From NCBI RefSeq assembly GCF_004364555.1, contig NZ_SOAM01000002.1:1-64000 (forward strand): a stretch of 64,000 bases of DNA. Reading direction: 5' to 3'. This stretch comes from Amnibacterium kyonggiense (GTDB taxonomy: Bacteria > Actinomycetota > Actinomycetes > Actinomycetales > Microbacteriaceae). How positions within the stretch are numbered: the stretch's first letter is position 1; every line of letters begins with the position of its first letter. The notes beneath the pieces are model-generated. The model searched no databases. It was given only the letters and a program-made list of their open reading frames with translations, and was not told the DNA's origin. Shown piece after piece: positions 60,363 to 64,000 of the stretch. The position numbers and the translations under genes were made by a program.

Positions 60363-61393
60363 CCGCATCTGGATCGCAGCACGACGGGGCGAGCGCCGAA
60401 ACGGGACCCTCGTTCATCCGCCGCGGCGCCGTCATCGGCTCGCTCGACCTCACGGACCACTGGATCGACCTCGCCGTCCGCACCGGGCTGACGACGCTGG
60501 GGCTGCATCCGCTCCCCGAGGTCCCCGCGGACGACCCGGCGTCCGTCGAGGCCATGCTCGTGCGGGTGGCCACGCCGGCCTTCCGCGAGCTCGTGCTCGA
60601 GCTCGAGGACCGTGGTCTCGAGCTGGAGTTCGAGGCGCATGCCATGCGACTCCTCCTGCCCCGGTCCCACTTCGACCGGCACCCCGACTGGTTCCGGATG
60701 GACGCGCACGGGGAGCGGACGCCGGACCTCAACCTCTGCCCCTCGAGCACCGAGGCGCTCGAGGTCGTGGAGCAGCATGCGGAGGCCATCGGTGCGCAGC
60801 TGGCGCCGTACTCGAGGAGCCACCGCTATCTCCTCTGGGGCGACGACAACGGCGAGCACTGCCACTGCGACGCGTGCGCCGAGCTCACCCCGTCCGACCA
60901 GGCGCTGCTCGTGTCGAACAGCATCCTCCGCGGCCTGCGGAGGGCCGACGCCGAGGCGACGGCGCCCTATCTCGCGTACCAGGCGACGTCGGAGGTGCCA
61001 CGACATGTGCGTCCGGAGGCGGGCATCTTCCTCGAGTACGCCCCGATCGACCGCGACTCGCGGTTCGCGATGCGGGACACCGCCAACGCGAAGAACGCCG
61101 CTCAGGTCCGGCCGATCGCCGGACTGCTCGAGTTCTTCGGTCGCGACGGCTCGCAGGTGCTCGAGTACTGGCTCGACCTCTCGCGCTTCTTCGATTGGCA
61201 GCGCCCGTTCGGCGAGCTGCCGCTGTACCGCGGCGTCCTCCGGTCCGATCTCGAGTTCTACCTCCGCAGCGGCTTCGAGCACGTGACCACCTTCGCGCTC
61301 GGCCTCGACGAGCAGTACGAGTCGACGTGGGGGGAGCAGCCGGTCGCGGACTACGGTCGGCTCCTCCGCGCGGCCCGACGACCGCGCTCGTGA
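60359..61393 (+). CDS. DUF4838-like protein
   Basis: Encodes 344 residues starting in an ATGA overlap. The middle resembles the DUF4838 core: HPDWFRMDAHGERTPDLNLCPSS, then YLLWGDDNGEHCHCDACAEL, where the clustered Cys-x-Cys-x2-Cys-His-like residues are the hallmark. C-terminal sequence is aromatic- and Glu-rich (QVLEYWLDLSRFFDWQRPFG). DUF4838 proteins are usually secreted and linked to glycoside hydrolases, but here there is no signal peptide. It may bind or hydrolyse a sugar in the cytoplasm. Function unknown; the operon ties it to sugar-derivative catabolism. Confidence 0.75.
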   Translation: MTASGSQHDGASAETGPSFIRRGAVIGSLDLTDHWIDLAVRTGLTTLGLHPLPEVPADDPASVEAMLVRVATPAFRELVLELEDRGLELEFEAHAMRLLLPRSHFDRHPDWFRMDAHGERTPDLNLCPSSTEALEVVEQHAEAIGAQLAPYSRSHRYLLWGDDNGEHCHCDACAELTPSDQALLVSNSILRGLRRADAEATAPYLAYQATSEVPRHVRPEAGIFLEYAPIDRDSRFAMRDTANAKNAAQVRPIAGLLEFFGRDGSQVLEYWLDLSRFFDWQRPFGELPLYRGVLRSDLEFYLRSGFEHVTTFALGLDEQYESTWGEQPVADYGRLLRAARRPRS

Positions 61394-62265
61394 GCGCGTC
61401 CCTCGACCGCGACGCCCTCGACGAGCCGTTCTCGAGGAGGGCGCGGCTGGAGGCGCTGTGCCGGGCGCTGCGCCTGCCGACCGAGGTGACGACGGAGGTC
61501 CTCCGGCGGCACGACGATCCCGCGCTGGTCCGCGCGCGGATGCACCTGCCCCTGCTCGCCGGTCGTGCGACGTGGGACCGCGGCCTCGACGGCGTCCGGC
61601 GCGAGCTCGGCGAGGACCCGCTCGGGATGACGATGCTGACGTTCATGCTCGTCCGCGCGCTCGAGACGCGGGTCGAGTACCGGCGACGCGGGCTGCCGGA
61701 CGCGATCTTCGTCGACACGATGCGCTTCTGCGCCCGGTTCATCGACGAGCACCACCGCACGCACGGCGTCCACGCCTTCACCTGGGACTTCTGGTTCGCG
61801 CGGCAGCTCTGGCTCCACGAGTTCCGGATCGGTGCGCTCGAGTACGAACTCGTCGACGACGCGGCGGCGCCCCGGGTGCTGATCCACGTGCCGTCCGACG
61901 CGGATCTCGAACGCGCGAGCCTCCACCGGTCGCTGAGCGACGCGCGGACGTTCCTGGCGCAGCACTTCCCCCGATTCGTCGGCGCCCCGATGTCCTGCGA
62001 GACCTGGCTGCTCGCCCCGGCGATCCAGGACGTCCTGCCCGAGTCGTCGCGGATCCGCGGGTTCGCGAGCGGATTCCGGCTCGTCTCCGTCGATCCGGCC
62101 GATCGCTCCGTGCTCCGCTGGCTGTTCGGCCGCGACGACGTCCCGGTGGCGCTGCTGCCGGAGGCGACCTCCTTGCAACGGACCGTGAAGCGTCTCCTGC
62201 TCAGCGACCGGTGGCCGGGCGCGGCACTCGGTACCGTCCGGGACGACGCCTGGGCGACCGCCTGA
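61390..62265 (+). CDS. Acyltransferase-domain protein (NAT_N/GNAT_C type)
   Basis: Encodes 291 residues from a GTG overlapping the previous stop. The second half fits the pattern I recall for GNAT_C-type proteins. It has LHEFRIGALEYELVDD, then VLIHVPSDADLERASLHRSL, FLAQHFPRFVGAPMSCETWL and LLPEATSLQRTVKRLLL. The first half is helical (MLTFMLVRALETRVEYRRRG...). These proteins are annotated as acyltransferases but have no proven reaction. It ends the eight-gene operon. Pairing with a DUF4838-like gene and a NagB-like gene suggests it acts on the same sugar derivative, perhaps acetylating or deacylating an amino group. Confidence 0.7.
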   Translation: MSASLDRDALDEPFSRRARLEALCRALRLPTEVTTEVLRRHDDPALVRARMHLPLLAGRATWDRGLDGVRRELGEDPLGMTMLTFMLVRALETRVEYRRRGLPDAIFVDTMRFCARFIDEHHRTHGVHAFTWDFWFARQLWLHEFRIGALEYELVDDAAAPRVLIHVPSDADLERASLHRSLSDARTFLAQHFPRFVGAPMSCETWLLAPAIQDVLPESSRIRGFASGFRLVSVDPADRSVLRWLFGRDDVPVALLPEATSLQRTVKRLLLSDRWPGAALGTVRDDAWATA

Positions 62266-62352
62266 GCGCAGGGCGGGGGCGAGCGCGGCCCGTCCGGGTC
62301 GGCGTTACCGGATCGTTACCCGAGGGACGTCGTCGTGGGTCGCCGGCGACCG

Positions 62353-62376
62353 TAGTGTGCATTTGAAGCGCTTCAA
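62353..62376 (+). promoter_or_regulatory. Promoter and LacI-type operator of sugar ABC transporter
   Basis: TAGTGT (62353-62358) fits TANNNT. Right after it TTGAAGCGCTTCAA (62363-62376) is a perfect 14-base palindrome with the central CG of LacI/GalR-family operators. A LacI-type repressor bound there would block transcription of the binding-protein gene. No lacI-type gene is in the window. Confidence 0.75.
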
Positions 62377-62422
62377 TCCCGTCGAGGACCACCGTGGCGC
62401 TCTTTACAAGGAGGTAAGGGTT

Positions 62423-63793
62423 ATGAAGCTGGCACCCCGCATCACGCGGAGCGCCCTCGCCGTCGGCGGCGTCGCGGTCCTCATCGCATCGCTCACCGGC
62501 TGCTCCGGAGGGCTCGGCGGCGGTTCAGCGTCGACCGGCGACAAGTCGGTCACGTCGAACAGCGACCTGCAGCACGACACGACCATCACGCTGCTGACCG
62601 GCAACGACCCGGCGTCGATCGCGCAGGGCAAGGCCTACGCCGACGGCTTCCACAAGGCCGAGCCGAAGGTCACGGTCAAAATCGACGGCTCGAAGCCCGC
62701 GGGCGGCGACGGCGACAACTACGTCAAGACGAAGCTGTCCACCGGCGACATGGACGACGTGTTCCTCTACAACTCCGGGTCGCTGTTCCAGGCCCTCGAC
62801 CCCGACAAGACGCTGCAGCCGCTCGGCAACGAGCCGTGGGTCGAGGACGTCGACGCGAACTTCAAGACCACGGTCAGCACGTCCAAGGGCTTCTACGGCG
62901 CGCCGGTCGGCACGTCGTTCGCCGGAGGCGTCCTCTACAACAAGAAGGTCTACGCGAAGCTCGGGCTCTCGGTGCCGACGACCTGGGCGCAGTTCCTCGC
63001 GAACAGCAAGAAGATCAAGGCCGCGGGCATCACCCCGGTCCTGCAGACCTACGGCGACACCTGGACGGCGCAGCTCTTCGTGCTCGGCAGCTTCGCGAAC
63101 ATCTCCGCTGCGGACTCGAGCTGGGCGAAGCAGTACACCGCGAACGACGCGTCGGCGAAGTACGCGAAGCAGCCCGCGCTCGAGGGCTTCCAGCACACCC
63201 AGCAGGTGCACGATCTCGGCCTGCTGAACAAGGACTACGCGGCGCTCACCAACGTCAACGGGCTGAAGGAGCTCGCCGAGGGCAAGGCCGCGCAGTACCC
63301 GATGCTCGGCGTGGTCATCTCGAACGTCCAGCAGAGCAACCCGGACCAGGTCAACGACATCGGCATCTTCCCGCTGCCGGCCGACAACGGCGCCGACACG
63401 CGTCTGACGGTCTGGGAGCCGGGCGCGGCCTACATCCCGACGTCGACGACCGGGGACAAGCTGATCGCGGCCAAGAAGTTCGTGGCCTGGATGAACTCCT
63501 CGGCCGGCTGCGCCGTGCAGAACAAGGTCGTCGCTCCGTCGGGGCCGTACTCCATCAGCACCTGCAAGCTGCCGAGCACGGTCAACACCGTCGTGTCCGA
63601 CACGCAGCAGTACGTCCAGCAGGGCAAAGCCGGGGTCGCGCTCGAGTTCCTGTCCGCCATCAAGGGCCCGAACCTCGAGAAGATCCTGATCCAGGTCGGC
63701 TCCGGCATCTCCACGGCCGCGCAGGGGGCAGCGCTCTACGACGAGGACGTGAAGAAGCAGGCCCAGCAGCTCGGCCTGTCCGGCTGGAACTGA
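62423..63793 (+). CDS. Sugar ABC transporter substrate-binding lipoprotein
   Basis: Encodes 456 residues with an AGGAGGT ribosome site at 62409-62415. The signal peptide ends in the lipobox LTGC with Cys at residue 27, followed by a Gly/Ser linker. The body is that of family 1 extracellular solute-binding proteins (SGDMDDVFLYNSGS, VGTSFAGGVLYNKKVYAKLG, EGKAAQYPMLGVV). The lipoprotein binds an oligosaccharide or sugar derivative outside the cell. It starts a transporter operon; the permease gene follows after a hairpin. The GC-skewed but normal sequence has no sign of damage. Confidence 0.93.
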   Translation: MKLAPRITRSALAVGGVAVLIASLTGCSGGLGGGSASTGDKSVTSNSDLQHDTTITLLTGNDPASIAQGKAYADGFHKAEPKVTVKIDGSKPAGGDGDNYVKTKLSTGDMDDVFLYNSGSLFQALDPDKTLQPLGNEPWVEDVDANFKTTVSTSKGFYGAPVGTSFAGGVLYNKKVYAKLGLSVPTTWAQFLANSKKIKAAGITPVLQTYGDTWTAQLFVLGSFANISAADSSWAKQYTANDASAKYAKQPALEGFQHTQQVHDLGLLNKDYAALTNVNGLKELAEGKAAQYPMLGVVISNVQQSNPDQVNDIGIFPLPADNGADTRLTVWEPGAAYIPTSTTGDKLIAAKKFVAWMNSSAGCAVQNKVVAPSGPYSISTCKLPSTVNTVVSDTQQYVQQGKAGVALEFLSAIKGPNLEKILIQVGSGISTAAQGAALYDEDVKKQAQQLGLSGWN

Positions 63794-63804
63794 TCCACCA
63801 CCCG

Positions 63805-63845
63805 GGCTCCGAGGGGTCGGGATCCCGTCCCGGCCCCTCGGAGCC
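63805..63845 (+). terminator. Intergenic hairpin after the binding-protein gene
   Basis: GGCTCCGAGGGG and CGGGA pair with TCCCG and CCCCTCGGAGCC around a 5-base loop, with one T-G pair. It has no T tract. In ABC sugar operons such hairpins usually stabilise the binding-protein mRNA or partly end transcription so that it is made in excess over the permeases. Confidence 0.75.
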
Positions 63846-63878
63846 ATGCACCAGCACCCGCTCGAGGAGGAGCCCCCG

Positions 63879-64000
63879 ATGACGACGACGACCACGCAGG
63901 CGCTGCCGCCCGCGTCCGCGGGGCTGCTCCGGCAGCGATACCGGCCCCGCACCCGATCCGCGTACCCGATGTGGTTCTTCCTGCCCGCGGTCGCCCTGTA
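63879..64000 (+). CDS. ABC transporter permease, N-terminal part
   Basis: The last 122 bases begin a frame MTTTTTQALPPASAGLLRQR, then YRPRTRSAYPMWFFLPAVAL with the start of a first transmembrane helix. The window ends there. GAGGAGGAG at 63864-63872 is a strong ribosome site. The polar Thr-rich start followed by a Tyr-Pro-x-Trp-Phe-Phe helix is typical of MalF-type sugar permeases, and it follows a sugar-binding lipoprotein gene, so the call is likely though partial. Confidence 0.75.
   Translation, partial: MTTTTTQALPPASAGLLRQRYRPRTRSAYPMWFFLPAVAL

Overview
The window is a very GC-rich bacterial chromosome segment with dense operons, many 4-base ATGA/GTGA stop-start overlaps, frequent GTG starts and many apparently leaderless genes. 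The gene order 5S rRNA / TPR protein / HAD phosphatase / tlyA / NAD kinase / recN / pyrG / NUDIX / xerD / parA / scpA / scpB / rluB-type / tyrA / cmk / der is the conserved actinobacterial order. Together with details such as the PyrG N-terminus, it points to Actinomycetota, most likely Microbacteriaceae. The family assignment is inference from synteny and sequence feel, not from a search.

Region 1 (1-15880) is the housekeeping backbone: the end of an rRNA operon and its terminator, then one long plus-strand run for RNA modification (tlyA, rluB-type), NAD kinase, DNA repair (recN), CTP synthesis (pyrG), chromosome resolution and condensation (xerD, parA, scpAB), tyrosine and nucleotide synthesis (tyrA, cmk) and ribosome assembly (der).

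Region 2 (15900-30670) is a catabolic block. A TetR gene with a tandem palindromic operator faces a Baeyer-Villiger monooxygenase / hydroxyacyl-CoA dehydrogenase / esterase operon. A second TetR gene heads an operon with a thioesterase and an acyl-CoA ligase and faces acyl-CoA dehydrogenase and thiolase. The same operator-like sequence recurs in front of an alcohol dehydrogenase / SDR / MaoC operon, suggesting one regulon for acyl-CoA or alcohol breakdown. An F420-type oxidoreductase and an ArsR/SRPBCC pair follow.

Region 3 (30680-46750) is mixed metabolism: aspartate ammonia-lyase, acetyltransferases, alpha-galactosidase, alpha-glucosidase, a CGNR regulator with an EamA exporter, stress and redox genes (SDR, peroxiredoxin-like, thioredoxin, aldo/keto reductase), a frameshifted FAD monooxygenase and a secreted protein.

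Region 4 (46870-53280) holds tRNA-Pro(GGG) followed by a lower-GC insertion remnant: a TIR-like domain protein and a decayed tyrosine integrase. Next come an SGNH-like protein without its catalytic serine, small membrane proteins, and a GT39-type membrane glycosyltransferase whose frame is broken in a 7-base G tract.

Region 5 (53430-64000) is a tightly coupled eight-gene operon (APC permease, ROK regulator, NagB-like isomerase/deaminase, PfkB kinase, aldose 1-epimerase, amidohydrolase, DUF4838-like protein, GNAT_C-like acyltransferase). A separately promoted, LacI-operator-bearing sugar ABC transporter begins after it. The combination of an amino-acid-type permease with a kinase and a C-N-cleaving-type enzyme suggests an uncharacterised amino-sugar or glycated-amine pathway and is the best candidate for a new metabolic system here. 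The TIR gene on the tRNA-linked remnant is the best candidate for a defence system. Convergent gene ends carry long, nearly perfect hairpins, two of which belong to dispersed repeat families.
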